Source: Pontixanthobacter gangjinensis
Lineage (GTDB): Bacteria; Pseudomonadota; Alphaproteobacteria; Sphingomonadales; Sphingomonadaceae
Assembly (NCBI RefSeq): GCF_009827545.1
Contig: NZ_WTYS01000001.1
Span: forward strand, 2,071,772-2,135,771
DNA: 64,000 nt
Reading direction: 5' to 3'
This document shows, one piece after another, positions 32,970 through 42,514 of the stretch (within the stretch, counting starts at the first letter, position 1; every line of letters begins with the position of its first letter). Made by a program: the position numbers and the translations under genes. The notes below the pieces were generated by a model, which ran no database searches, was not told the origin of the DNA, and was given only the letters and a program-made list of their open reading frames with translations.

Positions 32970-34991
32970 TATTCAAGCTCGAGAATAACGGCATCGACCG
33001 CCAGGCTCTCTCCTTGCTCTGCGTTTATCTTTGCAATCGTCCCGGCCTTTTCAGCGCGGAGGATGTTCTCCATCTTCATCGCTTCGACAGTCGCCAGCGG
33101 CTGTCCTGCTTGAACTTCTTCACCTTCACCTACATGCAATTTTACGAGCAAGCCGGGCATTGGGCAGATCAGGAATTTACTGAGATCGGGCGGAATCTTC
33201 TCGATCATATGCTGTGCTAGCGGTGCGATATGCGCCGGCAGGATACGGAGAGTTTGCGTCGCACCACGGGTGGTGATGGCATAGCCAGTCCGTGTCGGCG
33301 CCAACTGCATGGTCAGCAAATCACCGTCCAGATCGGCATCAACGATCACATCACCGGGCGTATATTCCATTTCCAACTCGAGCAGCACGCCATCGACAGT
33401 AATGCCATCTTCCTCAAGACAGACCGCATAGTCGCGTCCGTCCAGCATCACGGTCCAATCACCAGGGGGTGCAGTCCGCCCGTTCAGCTGCTGGTTGCCG
33501 CGCCGCGCACGGTCTGCATCAGCGGTAGCAATAACCCCGCCAATCGCTGCGAGACCGCGCTTCAATCGCTCAGAAGCCGGCGCACCCTCAAACCCGTCAG
33601 GATATTCTTCGGCAATGAATCCAGTGGTCAGTTCCCCGCTGCGGAAACGGTCATGCTGCATAATCGCGCTGAGGAAATCGATATTGTGGCCCAGCCCCTT
33701 AATCCGGAATGCATCGAGTGCCTGCACCTGCAAATCGGCGGCTTCATCGCGAGTTTTACCCCAAGTGATCAGCTTGGCGATCATCGGGTCATAAAATATC
33801 GAAACTTCGCCGCCCTCGAACACACCATCATCAACGCGCACGCCATCGACGCCGCGTCGGCCATTCTCGCATCCGTCATCGGCCCATGGCTCGACCGGTG
33901 GCTCATATTCAACCAAGCGGCCAGTAGATGGCAGGAACCCGCGATAGGGATCTTCGGCATAGACACGGTTTTCGATTGCCCAACCGTCAATCTTCACATC
34001 ATCCTGCGTCATGGCGAGCTTTTCACCCGCCGCAACGCGAATCATCTGTTCGACCAGATCGACCCCGGTGATTGCTTCGGTTACGGGATGTTCAACCTGT
34101 AAACGGGTGTTCATTTCGAGGAAGTAAAAGCTCTCCCCGCTTGGATCCGCACCGCTGACAATCAGTTCCACCGTGCCGGCGCTGTGATATTCAACGGCCC
34201 GCGACAATGCGACGCATTGCTCACCCATTGCCTTGCGCATTTTGGGTGTCACGAACGGCGATGGCGCTTCCTCGACCACTTTCTGGTGACGGCGCTGGAT
34301 CGAACATTCGCGTTCATTGAGGTAAAGAATATTGCCGTGCTTATCGCCCAGGATCTGGATTTCAATATGACGCGGATTGAGGATGAATTTCTCGATAAAG
34401 ACACGGTCATCGCCGAACGAGTTTAATCCTTCACGCTTGGTCGCTTCAAAACCCTCGCGCACGTCCTGTTCATTATAGGCAAGCCGCATTCCCTTCCCGC
34501 CGCCGCCAGCACTGGCTTTCATCATCACCGGATAGCCGATTTCTTCCGAGATCCGCACAGCGTGTTCGGTATCATCAATTTCGCCGACAAAACCGGGAAC
34601 AACGTTCACCCCTGCTTTCATCGCCAGCTTTTTTGGATTCGATCTTGTCGCCCATTGCGGCAATTGCGCCGGTTGGTGGGCCGATAAATTCGATCCCCTC
34701 TTTCGCCAGTGCTTCGGCAAAGCTGGTCCGCTCGGATAGAAAACCATAACCCGGGTGAACGGCTTCGGCACCGGTTTGCTTACACGCAGCGATAATTTTC
34801 TCGGGCAGCAAATAGCTTTCTGCAGCTGCCGATGGCCCGATATGGACGGCCTCATCCGCCATCTTTACAAATGGCGCGCGGGCATCGGCGTCGGAATAGA
34901 CAGCGACCGTGGCGATACCCATCCGGCGCGCAGTCTTGATCACACGGCAGGCAATTTCACCACGATTGGCAATCAGAATTTTCTTGAACAT
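32969..34991 (-). pseudogene. pccA: Propionyl/acetyl-CoA carboxylase biotin-carboxylase subunit with one-base frameshift
   Basis: Together two frames encode a complete ~673-residue alpha subunit: residues 1-120 ([18 protein letters not shown] ... GDKIESKK) from 34991, and the rest in the next frame from [15 protein letters not shown] to the biotin carrier motif EAMKMEN and the stop at 32969. The switch falls at six T residues (34629-34634; AAAAAA in the sense strand) where five would keep frame. ATP-grasp (KASAGGGGKGMRLAY) and carboxylase segments look intact. This may be a true recent mutation or a homopolymer sequencing error. PccA carboxylates biotin for transfer to propionyl-CoA by PccB. 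Confidence 0.85.
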
Positions 34992-35061
34992 CGGGCCTCC
35001 GAAGACAGGATAGATACAAACTACCTATGCCGCCCTCGCAGGTATCATTCAACCTAGCAGA

Positions 35062-35499
35062 TTAGTCTTGGTCGATATGCCCGATATGCCGCTGTTGCCT
35101 AGCAATAAGAGAGTTGAATTCATCCCAAATCGCTTTGGCTTTTTCTTCACCGCCGTTTTGCTTTGCAAACTCGGCATCCCATGCATCGCCGTCGGGATTA
35201 TTGGCCCAGCCCATAGCAGCAATACCATTGCGCATTGGCATAGCGACTATGCTATCCCACTCGCCCGTGCCCATGTGAAAATGCATAGTTCCATCACGCC
35301 CCAAAGCTTCATCAACTTTTTGGAACAGGTCGATGATTTCGTGGGCTCGGCCAGTCTTACCTTGCTCCCACTTTATCAAATTGACCCGGTACCAGTCGAC
35401 CTTGGCAAGTTCCATCGCCTCATGCCCATCGGCCAATGCGGTAGATGGCATCGCTGGCACACACAAAGCCGCCGCAGCAGCAAACATCAGTTTTTTCAT
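35062..35499 (-). CDS. Secreted protein of unknown function
   Basis: 145 residues. Signal peptide at 1-23 (MKKLMFAAAAALCVPAMPSTALA). The mature protein is small and soluble, with HEIIDLFQKVDEALGRDGTMHFHMGTGEWDSIVAMPM suggesting an alpha+beta fold of ferredoxin-like dimeric type, but no family is recognised. Trp and His are frequent. It lies alone between pccA and the LprI-like gene, all on the same strand. Confidence 0.75.
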   Translation of the reverse strand: MKKLMFAAAAALCVPAMPSTALADGHEAMELAKVDWYRVNLIKWEQGKTGRAHEIIDLFQKVDEALGRDGTMHFHMGTGEWDSIVAMPMRNGIAAMGWANNPDGDAWDAEFAKQNGGEEKAKAIWDEFNSLIARQQRHIGHIDQD

Positions 35500-35615
35500 A
35501 GTATTATCCCAGTTGCAGTTAGCGCCCCTGAGGAATGTAACCGAGTGCAGGCAATGCCTGCCTCACGTCCCCCGCCGAATGGGATAATACAGAAACGGCA
35601 ACATAGATTGTAAAT

Positions 35616-36023
35616 TTACGACACAATCAACCCTGCCAATTGCGCAGTCCGTTCCCGCGTCAATGTAGCCTTGCAACTGGAAACGAGCAGAGGCTCTAAA
35701 GTCCCGCCGCGTGCATAATAGCCTTCGCTGCTGCAATGCGCATCGCGGAAAGCAATCCAGGCGCGCTGGGCATCTAGCATCGTCTGGAAAAAACCAGGCT
35801 GGCCATCGTCAACATTGCCGTGCCCGTCCGACCATTGCTCATCGCGTTCCTTCTGGATGGCGGAGGTCTTGGCCCATTGCGCATTCATTTCGGCGTCGGC
35901 CGCGAGATAATCCTGATGCGCGCACCAGTTCATTTCCTGCTGCACCATAGGCTCGTCGCAATTCCAGTCGGGATTGGGCGAAGCAGCTGCGGCGAGCATA
36001 ATAAGTGGAGTAAAGATCATCAT
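35616..36023 (-). CDS. LprI/DUF1311-like secreted protein
   Basis: 135 residues. A short signal peptide (MMIFTPLIMLAAAASP) is followed by the DUF1311 pattern: NWCAHQDYLAADAEMNAQWAKT, LDAQRAWIAFRDAHCSSEGY and a late Cys (VSSCKATLTRERTAQL). Four Cys residues probably form two disulfides. In the LprI family some members inhibit lysozyme; here the role is unknown. Shine-Dalgarno GAGGAA lies before ATG 36023. It follows the DUF3445 gene by 14 bp. Confidence 0.85.
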   Translation of the reverse strand: MMIFTPLIMLAAAASPNPDWNCDEPMVQQEMNWCAHQDYLAADAEMNAQWAKTSAIQKERDEQWSDGHGNVDDGQPGFFQTMLDAQRAWIAFRDAHCSSEGYYARGGTLEPLLVSSCKATLTRERTAQLAGLIVS

Positions 36024-36037
36024 CGGTGGTTCCTCAA

Positions 36038-36820
36038 TTATCTTGCGGCATAACCAATTAAGGCGTCCGCGTAATGGGGGGCACCGCGCCGGTCGCCCTC
36101 ACCTTGCAACAATCCCTCCATCGCGTTCGCAAGCAATTCCACATTTGCGCGCGAGAGGCTGCCAAGCGGCACAACATAAACGCCGATGGTGAACACGATC
36201 GCTCCCGTTTCGGGCAACCGCCGTAATGTTTGCCTTTCGCTGCGAACAAATAGCGTTTCACCGGCATTGCCCGCGGTTACATCGCCAAAGGCAATTTCGG
36301 GCGAGCTGCCGGCGATCCAGCGCAATTCAGGGGTCGGCGCGACAAACCAGTTGCAGCGTCCGAATATCTTACCCGGCTTCAGTTTTGCCATGAAATGATC
36401 GACACCGCTCGCCAATTGCTCCGCATATCCTTGGATCGGCGCATGCATTGCGGCGAGCGGGAGGCCGAGTTTATCTTTCGGATGCCAGTCAGTCGGGTAT
36501 GCGACTGCCGCGCCCACCATGCGGTAAATATCCTCGTCAGGCCTGCGGGTCAGCAGGCACATGTCCTCGTGATGCGCGGCTGCGGCTTGTGGGAGCGCGC
36601 CTGAGATGCCGAGCATTGCGGCGAGTTCTTGTCCGGGCGCTTTGGCTTCTGGCGAAAGCTGAATGCTATCAGGGTGTGCCGCGAAGGCTGATTTCCTGGC
36701 CTCAATATCGGGATCGGATTGAAGCCACTCGCCCTCACCCAGACTGACCAATCCCATCTTAAGCTGCCCACCCCCGCGAGCGCGCGGGAGAAGGTCATCG
36801 ACGGAGAAACCAAGGCTCAT
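36038..36820 (-). CDS. DUF3445, heme-dependent oxidative N-demethylase-like protein
   Basis: 260 residues. The segment HHEDMCLLTRRPDEDIYRMVGAAVAYPTDWHPKDKLGLPLAAMHAPIQGY is the conserved core of DUF3445, a family named after a heme-dependent oxidative N-demethylase alpha subunit. The later RCNWFVAPTPELRW and RSERQTLRRLPETGAIVFTIGVYV also fit. Substrate unknown. No companion oxidoreductase subunit is beside it. REP-like repeats fill the upstream gap to bioB. Confidence 0.82.
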   Translation of the reverse strand: MSLGFSVDDLLPRARGGGQLKMGLVSLGEGEWLQSDPDIEARKSAFAAHPDSIQLSPEAKAPGQELAAMLGISGALPQAAAAHHEDMCLLTRRPDEDIYRMVGAAVAYPTDWHPKDKLGLPLAAMHAPIQGYAEQLASGVDHFMAKLKPGKIFGRCNWFVAPTPELRWIAGSSPEIAFGDVTAGNAGETLFVRSERQTLRRLPETGAIVFTIGVYVVPLGSLSRANVELLANAMEGLLQGEGDRRGAPHYADALIGYAAR

Positions 36821-36827
36821 CGCTATC

Positions 36828-36907
36828 CGTCACCCCAGCGCAGGCTGGGGCCGCTTTCCGTTAGCGTGCACGCCGTGGTGACCGATCCCAGCCTTCGCAA
36901 GGATAAC
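36828..36907. repeat. REP-like inverted repeat pair
   Basis: Two arms in inverted orientation: CGTCACCCCAGCGCAGGCTGGGG-type (36828-36850) and GATCCCAGCCTTCGCAAGGA-type (36884-36903). Each arm itself contains CCCAGC...GCTGGG or its decayed form. The same family recurs at 46601-46698, 47025-47043 and 51490-51516. It sits between bioB and the DUF3445 gene. Confidence 0.8.
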
Positions 36908-36921
36908 TGGATTTTTAACAA

Positions 36922-37947
36922 TCACTCCGCAGGCTCGGGCACTTTGCACCCGCCTCCCTGAGCTATTCGCATCGGCTCTTCGCCTTGCAGCGCGGTCAGC
37001 CCAAGTCGCTCGAACAAAGCCGCATCGCTATCATCGCCTGCATTTGGCGCGGTCAACAATTTGTCGCCTGTGAAGATCGAATTCGCACCCGCCATAAAGC
37101 AGAGCGCCTGCGCCGCGTCTGACATGCTCTCGCGACCTGCCGAAAGCCGTACCATGCTCATCGGCATGGTTATCCGCGCAACCGCAACCGTGCGGACAAA
37201 TTCGATATCGTCGATCTTGGCCATCGGCGTATCGGCCAACATATCGCCGAGCACCGTGCCCTTAACCGGCACCAGCGCATTGACCGGGACGCTTTCGGGA
37301 TGCTGCGGCAAAGTCGCCAGAGTGTGGACGAAACCAACGCGATCTTCGCGTGTTTCGCCCATGCCCACGATTCCGCCGCTGCACACATTAATGCCGGAAT
37401 TGCGGACATGATCGAGCGTTTCAATCCGCTCTTCAAACTTGCGCGTACTGATCACCCGCTCGTAATATTCAGGGCTGCTGTCGATGTTGTGATTGTAATA
37501 ATCGAGCCCAGCCTCGGCGAGCATATCCGCCTGTTTCGGCGTCAGCATACCCAGCGTCATACAGGTCTCTAAACCCATCCCGCGCACGCCCTTCACGATC
37601 TCGACAATCGCGGGCATATCGCGGTCTTTCGGGTTGCGCCAAGCCGCGCCCATACAGAAACGCTGACTGCCATGATCCTTGGCCTGAGCTGCCGATTGCA
37701 ACACCGCCTGCACATCCATCAGCTTGGTCGCCTCGACCCCGGAGTCCGCCTTCACCGACTGCGAACAATAGCCGCAATCCTCTGGGCAGCCGCCGGTCTT
37801 GATCGACAGCAAAGTGCACAGCTGAACTTGGCTGGGGGGATGGTTTTCACGGTGAACGCTGGCCGCTTGGAACAGTAGTTCGGTAAACGGAAGGTTGAAC
37901 AGCACCGCGATTTCGTCGCGGGTCCAGTCAGTGCGGATATTGGTCAA
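36922..37947 (-). CDS. bioB: Biotin synthase
   Basis: 341 residues, radical-SAM enzyme that inserts sulfur into dethiobiotin. The 4Fe-4S motif is [13 protein letters not shown] with Cys54, Cys58 and Cys61; later segments [20 protein letters not shown] and [10 protein letters not shown] are diagnostic. The start is TTG 37947, with CGGAG 8 bp upstream and no in-frame ATG nearby. It is the only biotin gene here and is embedded among propionyl-CoA genes, one of which (pccA) needs biotin. Confidence 0.96.
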   Translation of the reverse strand: MTNIRTDWTRDEIAVLFNLPFTELLFQAASVHRENHPPSQVQLCTLLSIKTGGCPEDCGYCSQSVKADSGVEATKLMDVQAVLQSAAQAKDHGSQRFCMGAAWRNPKDRDMPAIVEIVKGVRGMGLETCMTLGMLTPKQADMLAEAGLDYYNHNIDSSPEYYERVISTRKFEERIETLDHVRNSGINVCSGGIVGMGETREDRVGFVHTLATLPQHPESVPVNALVPVKGTVLGDMLADTPMAKIDDIEFVRTVAVARITMPMSMVRLSAGRESMSDAAQALCFMAGANSIFTGDKLLTAPNAGDDSDAALFERLGLTALQGEEPMRIAQGGGCKVPEPAE

Positions 37948-38063
37948 ACTATAAACTCCGTTCGGGCTGAGCTGTTCAAAGCCTTGCCGTTCTTCTTCTT
38001 TTTCAAGCGATAAAGTAAAATACGACCCTTCTAATAGGCTAGGGTTGACGGGTGGAAGGAAAG

Positions 38064-40208
38064 CTACTCCTCCCCTCCCAATTCCTCACCTGCAGGCGGC
38101 ATATTATGCCCTAGTAATCGCAGCATGTCTGCGCCGCATTCAACCACGTTAGAGCCAGGGCCATAGATGCCCTGCACGCCCGCCTCTCGGAGGAAGTCGT
38201 AATCTTGCGGCGGGATGACGCCTCCTGCGACCACTTTGATATCTTGCCGGCCAGCGCCTTTGAGCAAGTCGATCAATTCAGGAATTAGCGTCTTGTGACC
38301 CGCCGCGAGCGAGCTTGCGCCGATCGCATCGACATCATGCTCCAGCGCCATTTTCACGGTCTCGTCGGGAGTCTGGAACAAGGGGCCGGACACGACTTCA
38401 AAGCCCATATCGCTGAAGGCGCTGGCGATCACATTTGCGCCGCGATCGTGGCCGTCTTGACCCATCTTTGCGACCATAATCTTCGGCTTGCGGCCAAGCC
38501 GGCGTTCCACAGCCTGGACCCCATCCAGAACTTGCGCCCAGCGTTGGTCGAACTCGTAGGCGGTTTTGTAAACGCCTGTGACCGGCTTTGGCGTGGTATC
38601 GTAACGTCCGAATACTTCTTCCATCGCTGAAGAAATCTCGCCGAGAGTGGCGCGGGCACGCGCCGCATCGACAGCCAGAGCGAGCAAGTTTCCCTCGGTC
38701 TTCGCTCCCTCGGTCAAAGCCCTCAGCGCCGCCTGACATGCAGCCTCGTCGCGGCCTTCGCGGTTCTTATTCAGCCGTGCAATCTGGCCCGTGCGGACCT
38801 TGTGATTATCGATGTCCAGCGTGTCGAGATGATCCTCCGTCTCGCGGCGATATTTGTTCACGCCGACAATTACATCTTCGCCCTTATCAACCCGCGTTTG
38901 CTTCGCTGCAGCAGCCTCTTCGATCCGCTGTTTCGGCATCCCGCTATCGACCGCGATGGTCATCCCGCCGAGCTCGTCGACTTCGGCCATAAGCACTTCG
39001 GCTTCCTCGACCAGTTTCGCCGTCAGGGCCTCGATATAATAGCTGCCGCCAAGCGGATCGACGACATCGGTGATGCCGGTTTCCTCCTGCAAAACCAGTT
39101 GCGTGTTGCGCGCGATGCGCGCGCTGAAATCAGTCGGCAGCGCGATAGCTTCATCGAGCGCGTTGGTGTGCAGCGATTGCGTTCCGCCAAGCGTCGCGGC
39201 CATCGCCTCCACCGTGGTGCGGATGACGTTGTTGTAAGGATCTTGCTCCTGCAAGCTAACACCCGAGGTCTGGCAATGCGTTCGAAGCATTTTGGAGCGT
39301 TCGGATTGCGCGCCGAGATCGTCCATAACCTTGTACCACAATGTGCGTGCGGCGCGCAGCTTGGCGATTTCCATGAAGAAGTTCATGCCGATGCCGAAGA
39401 AGAAACTCAGTCGCCCTGCGAAGGCATCAATGTCCAGCCCGGTCGCCATCGCGCTTTTCACATATTCCTTGCCGTCGGCAATGGTGAACGCAAGCTCCTG
39501 AACCGCCGTCGCGCCAGCTTCATGCATGTGATAGCCGCTGATCGAAATCGAGTTGAACTGAGGCATATTGGCCGAGGTATAACCAATAATATCCGACACA
39601 ATCCGCATGCTTGGCGCGGGCGGATAGATGTAAGTGTTGCGGACCATGAATTCTTTGAGAATGTCGTTCTGGATCGTGCCCGAAAGCTGCTGCGGCGACA
39701 CGCCCTGCTCTTCCCCCGCAACGATGTAGAACGCCAAAATCGGAATAACCGCGCCATTCATGGTCATGGACACGGACATTGTTTCCAGCGGAATCTGGTC
39801 GAACAGAATTTGCATATCTTCGACCGTATCAATCGCCACGCCCGCCTTGCCGACGTCGCCGACAACGCGCGGATGATCAGAATCGTAGCCGCGATGGGTG
39901 GCAAGATCGAATGCGACCGACAGACCCTTTTGCCCGGCGGCCAGATTGCGGCGGTAAAACGCGTTGCTCTCCTCTGCCGTAGAGAATCCCGCATATTGGC
40001 GGATGGTCCACGGGCGGCCAGCATACATCGTCGCCTTCACGCCGCGCGTGAACGGCGCGAAGCCGGGCAAGCCGGGATCAGTTGCATCTGCTTGCGTATA
40101 GAGCGGCTTCAGCGCGAAACCCTCGGGCATTTCGCGGGATAAATCGCGGCCCTTGGATTCCTTGTCAGCCAGAGCATTCCAATCGGAAACGGTCGGCTTA
40201 TCTGTCAT
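38064..40208 (-). CDS. scpA: Methylmalonyl-CoA mutase
   Basis: 714 residues. Adenosylcobalamin enzyme that isomerises (R)-methylmalonyl-CoA to succinyl-CoA. N-terminal TIM barrel with [32 protein letters not shown]-type sequence; C-terminal B12 domain with the DxHxxG motif ([13 protein letters not shown]). ATG 40208 has AAAGGACC upstream; the longer frame to 40250 overlaps the GST gene. It is single-subunit type, carrying both barrel and B12 domain. It follows the GST gene by 10 bp. Confidence 0.97.
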   Translation of the reverse strand: MTDKPTVSDWNALADKESKGRDLSREMPEGFALKPLYTQADATDPGLPGFAPFTRGVKATMYAGRPWTIRQYAGFSTAEESNAFYRRNLAAGQKGLSVAFDLATHRGYDSDHPRVVGDVGKAGVAIDTVEDMQILFDQIPLETMSVSMTMNGAVIPILAFYIVAGEEQGVSPQQLSGTIQNDILKEFMVRNTYIYPPAPSMRIVSDIIGYTSANMPQFNSISISGYHMHEAGATAVQELAFTIADGKEYVKSAMATGLDIDAFAGRLSFFFGIGMNFFMEIAKLRAARTLWYKVMDDLGAQSERSKMLRTHCQTSGVSLQEQDPYNNVIRTTVEAMAATLGGTQSLHTNALDEAIALPTDFSARIARNTQLVLQEETGITDVVDPLGGSYYIEALTAKLVEEAEVLMAEVDELGGMTIAVDSGMPKQRIEEAAAAKQTRVDKGEDVIVGVNKYRRETEDHLDTLDIDNHKVRTGQIARLNKNREGRDEAACQAALRALTEGAKTEGNLLALAVDAARARATLGEISSAMEEVFGRYDTTPKPVTGVYKTAYEFDQRWAQVLDGVQAVERRLGRKPKIMVAKMGQDGHDRGANVIASAFSDMGFEVVSGPLFQTPDETVKMALEHDVDAIGASSLAAGHKTLIPELIDLLKGAGRQDIKVVAGGVIPPQDYDFLREAGVQGIYGPGSNVVECGADMLRLLGHNMPPAGEELGGEE

Positions 40209-40218
40209 ATCAGGTCCT

Positions 40219-40830
40219 TTAAGCGGCCGCGCTTGGCCTTTCGCTGACACGAGAATGCCATGCCGTCAGCGCTGCACAATCTTGCGGCGCAGGGCAACCC
40301 GCAAAGGCCGAAAAATCCATAGTTGTCAGCAGCGCAATGTCCGCAATCGAGTAGCTGTCACTCGCCAGAAATTCGCGGCCCTCCAATGACTTATCAAAGA
40401 ACCGATAGGCCTCTTCGACACGCGGACGAGCGGCCTCGCCATATTCGGCATTCCGGCCCGGAATTGCAGCAGTAAACGCATGGGTGTGCACCCAGACCGC
40501 TCCCACCGGAATCATCAGGATCATCTCCACGCGGCGCAGCCACATATCAATCTGCGCGGCTTCGACCGGCTCCGTTCCAAACATGGCCGGCTCTGGATGA
40601 AGCCCCTCGAGATAGCGGCAGATCGAAATGCTTTCGCTAATCACCGTGCCATCATCCAGCTTCAAGGCTGGCGTTTGGCCGCGCGGATTGATCGCAAGAA
40701 ATTCTTCCGATTTCTGCTCGCGCTTGGGAATGGAGATTTCCCGGCTTGGCAGATCAATACCCTTTTCCGCCGCGAAAATACGGACGCGGCGCGGATTGGG
40801 TGCCGGGTTCGGGCTATCAAAGAACAGCAC
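40219..40830 (-). CDS. Glutathione S-transferase family protein
   Basis: 203 residues with an N-terminal thioredoxin-like GSH site ([49 protein letters not shown], where ESxxIxxYL binds the gamma-glutamyl group) and an all-helical C-terminal domain ending [10 protein letters not shown]. Substrate unknown. Starts at GTG 40830, which shares one base with the TAG stop of the enoyl-CoA hydratase gene. Its place inside the propionate operon is unusual. Confidence 0.88.
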   Translation of the reverse strand: MLFFDSPNPAPNPRRVRIFAAEKGIDLPSREISIPKREQKSEEFLAINPRGQTPALKLDDGTVISESISICRYLEGLHPEPAMFGTEPVEAAQIDMWLRRVEMILMIPVGAVWVHTHAFTAAIPGRNAEYGEAARPRVEEAYRFFDKSLEGREFLASDSYSIADIALLTTMDFSAFAGCPAPQDCAALTAWHSRVSERPSAAA

Positions 40831-41603
40831 TATTTGCCCTTAAATTCCGCTTTGCGTTTTTGCAGGAATGCCATGCCGCCCTCCATCGCATCGGCGCTAG
40901 CCCCGGCTAGGCGCTGGCCTTCGGCTTCGTTGACGAAGACTTCGGGTAATGTTCCGTCCAGCGCCAGATTGATGTTCGCTTTCATTGTCCGGATCGCGAG
41001 CGTCGGCCCATTGGCGAGTTTTTCTGCCAGAGCGCGTGCTTCATCCATCAAACTGTCAGCCTCGACCGCCTTATAGACCAGACCCCAATCTTCGGCTTGT
41101 TCGCCGCTGATCTTCTCGCCCAGCATCATCATGCGGGTTGCACGGGCGCGGCCAATGGCGCGGGTCAGCAGCCATGTCGAACCGCCATCCGGGACAAGGC
41201 CGATATTGACGAACGCTTGCAGGAAATAGGCGGACTTGCTGGCGATGGTGAAATCCGCTGCTAATGCGAGCGAACAACCCACGCCGGCCGCCGGACCATT
41301 AACCGCGCAGATTACCGGCACTGGTGCGCGCAGCACTTGATTGATCGCAGGGTTATAATGGTTCTGCAGCGCCTGATGGCTTCCCCCCTTGGAGTCGCTG
41401 GAACGTGCGGACAGATCAGCGCCCGAGCAAAAACCCTTGCCCTCACCTGTTATCAGCACTGCGCGGGCATCGCCAAGGTCATAGAAAGCATTACCGATCT
41501 CATCCGCCATTCCCGGCGCCATCGCGTTGAGGCGTTCCGGACGGTTGAGAGTGATGACCATCAACGGGCCTTCGCGCTCAACCTTGATATGTTCGTAGCT
41601 CAT
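40830..41603 (-). CDS. Enoyl-CoA hydratase/isomerase family protein
   Basis: 257 residues with crotonase fold: ITLNRPERLNAM, GEGKGFCSGADL (first oxyanion-hole region), and VNGPAAGVGCSLALAADF followed by FVNIGLVPDGGSTWLLTRAIG. The VPDGG form with Asp, rather than PE plus Glu, is closer to the PaaG/PaaB-like isomerase-hydratases of phenylacetate or acyl-CoA catabolism than to classical crotonase. It is co-transcribed with methylmalonyl pathway genes; the actual substrate is open. Confidence 0.9.
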   Translation of the reverse strand: MSYEHIKVEREGPLMVITLNRPERLNAMAPGMADEIGNAFYDLGDARAVLITGEGKGFCSGADLSARSSDSKGGSHQALQNHYNPAINQVLRAPVPVICAVNGPAAGVGCSLALAADFTIASKSAYFLQAFVNIGLVPDGGSTWLLTRAIGRARATRMMMLGEKISGEQAEDWGLVYKAVEADSLMDEARALAEKLANGPTLAIRTMKANINLALDGTLPEVFVNEAEGQRLAGASADAMEGGMAFLQKRKAEFKGK

Positions 41604-41717
41604 GCATCTCTCCCAAAAGTCCTGATTTGAAACCGGATTAGCGCGCCGTATAGCCGCTTAGCAAGTCCGTTACGGCGCGCTGCGTCCGCCTGATCTGTTG
41701 TCCGATCAAGTGGCCCA

Positions 41718-42167
41718 TCAATTTGACCAATGCGTGCCTTCCTTTGGCGTTTCCATAATCTCGGTCAACTGGCCCATCATATCCTTGGGGTGGAGGAAGA
41801 AGATGGGCGTGCCATGCGCGCCGATGCGGGTAGGTCCGAGGATGCGCTTGCCCATTTCCTCGAACCATTTGCGCGCATCCGCTATATCCTCAACCTCATA
41901 ACAGACGTGGTGCTGACCGCCAGAAGGGTTCGTCTTTAGGAAATTGGCGATGGGGCTTTCGGGACCGAGCGGCTCGATCAGTTCGATCTGCGTGCCATGC
42001 GTTCCGTCCGCGCCAGGCGTATCTACGAAGCAGACCTTCACCCCTTGCGCCTCGAGATCGAAAGGTTTGTGCGTGATCTTCGCACCCATGACGTCGCGGT
42101 AATAGCGGATCGATTCCGCGATGGAGGGCGTTGCAACGCCGATGTGGTTGAGACGGCCGAGTTTCAT
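41718..42167 (-). CDS. mce: Methylmalonyl-CoA epimerase
   Basis: 149 residues, vicinal-oxygen-chelate (glyoxalase) fold: RLNHIGVATPSIAESIRYYRD, VCFVDTPG, TQIELIEPLG, HHVCYEVEDI and PIFFLHPKDMMGQLTEI. It interconverts (S)- and (R)-methylmalonyl-CoA between the PCC and mutase steps. It lies directly after the 113-residue membrane protein gene on the same strand. A gap of 114 bp without a recognisable gene separates it from the hydratase gene. Confidence 0.95.
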   Translation of the reverse strand: MKLGRLNHIGVATPSIAESIRYYRDVMGAKITHKPFDLEAQGVKVCFVDTPGADGTHGTQIELIEPLGPESPIANFLKTNPSGGQHHVCYEVEDIADARKWFEEMGKRILGPTRIGAHGTPIFFLHPKDMMGQLTEIMETPKEGTHWSN

Positions 42168-42172
42168 TTGTT

Positions 42173-42514
42173 TTACACTACCTCCTGCAAGTGGCTTTGC
42201 TTAGTGGCTGTCACTGCAATGCCCAAAGCGCACGCTACGAACCATGCCGCTAAGATTGTGCTGACAAATATGCGATCCCGAAGCGGGAAACGTAAGTTTG
42301 TCATGCCTTTATATACGCTAGCTAGACCAACCATCGCGAAAACTCCGGCAAGGAACCAAAAACTGGCTGGGCTTACCGGTGAACCAAACCGCATGATGAC
42401 ATCGGATGGTACTCGCATCGAAACCGCCGAATACCAAATCCCGATCGGAAATAAGAAAAGAACGCCGACGGCGATTATTTCGATCACCTTGCCAGAGAAA
42501 TTGCGCTCACTCAC
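42173..42514 (-). CDS. Small membrane protein of unknown function inside the propionate operon
   Basis: 113 residues with three predicted membrane helices (about 9-28 [20 protein letters not shown], 50-68 [19 protein letters not shown], 83-101 [16 protein letters not shown]-like). GTG 42514 overlaps the pccB stop as GTGA, so it is translationally coupled to the carboxylase subunit. mce starts 5 bp after its stop. No family is recognised. Confidence 0.72.
   Translation of the reverse strand: MSERNFSGKVIEIIAVGVLFLFPIGIWYSAVSMRVPSDVIMRFGSPVSPASFWFLAGVFAMVGLASVYKGMTNLRFPLRDRIFVSTILAAWFVACALGIAVTATKQSHLQEVV

Noticed and set aside
33230-34102. 290-codon plus-strand frame opposite pccA
   Set aside because: Shadow of the carboxylase coding strand, with no motifs or start signals.
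34575-34855. Programmed ribosomal frameshift in pccA
   Set aside because: The slippery A run would need a +1 shift; the -1 heptamer logic does not give the correct frame and no stimulatory stem is evident, so mutation or sequencing error is simpler.
38802-40142. 446-codon plus-strand open frame opposite methylmalonyl-CoA mutase
   Set aside because: It lies wholly antisense to a clear, well-conserved gene and shows no family-like sequence; high GC and codon bias create long antisense frames.
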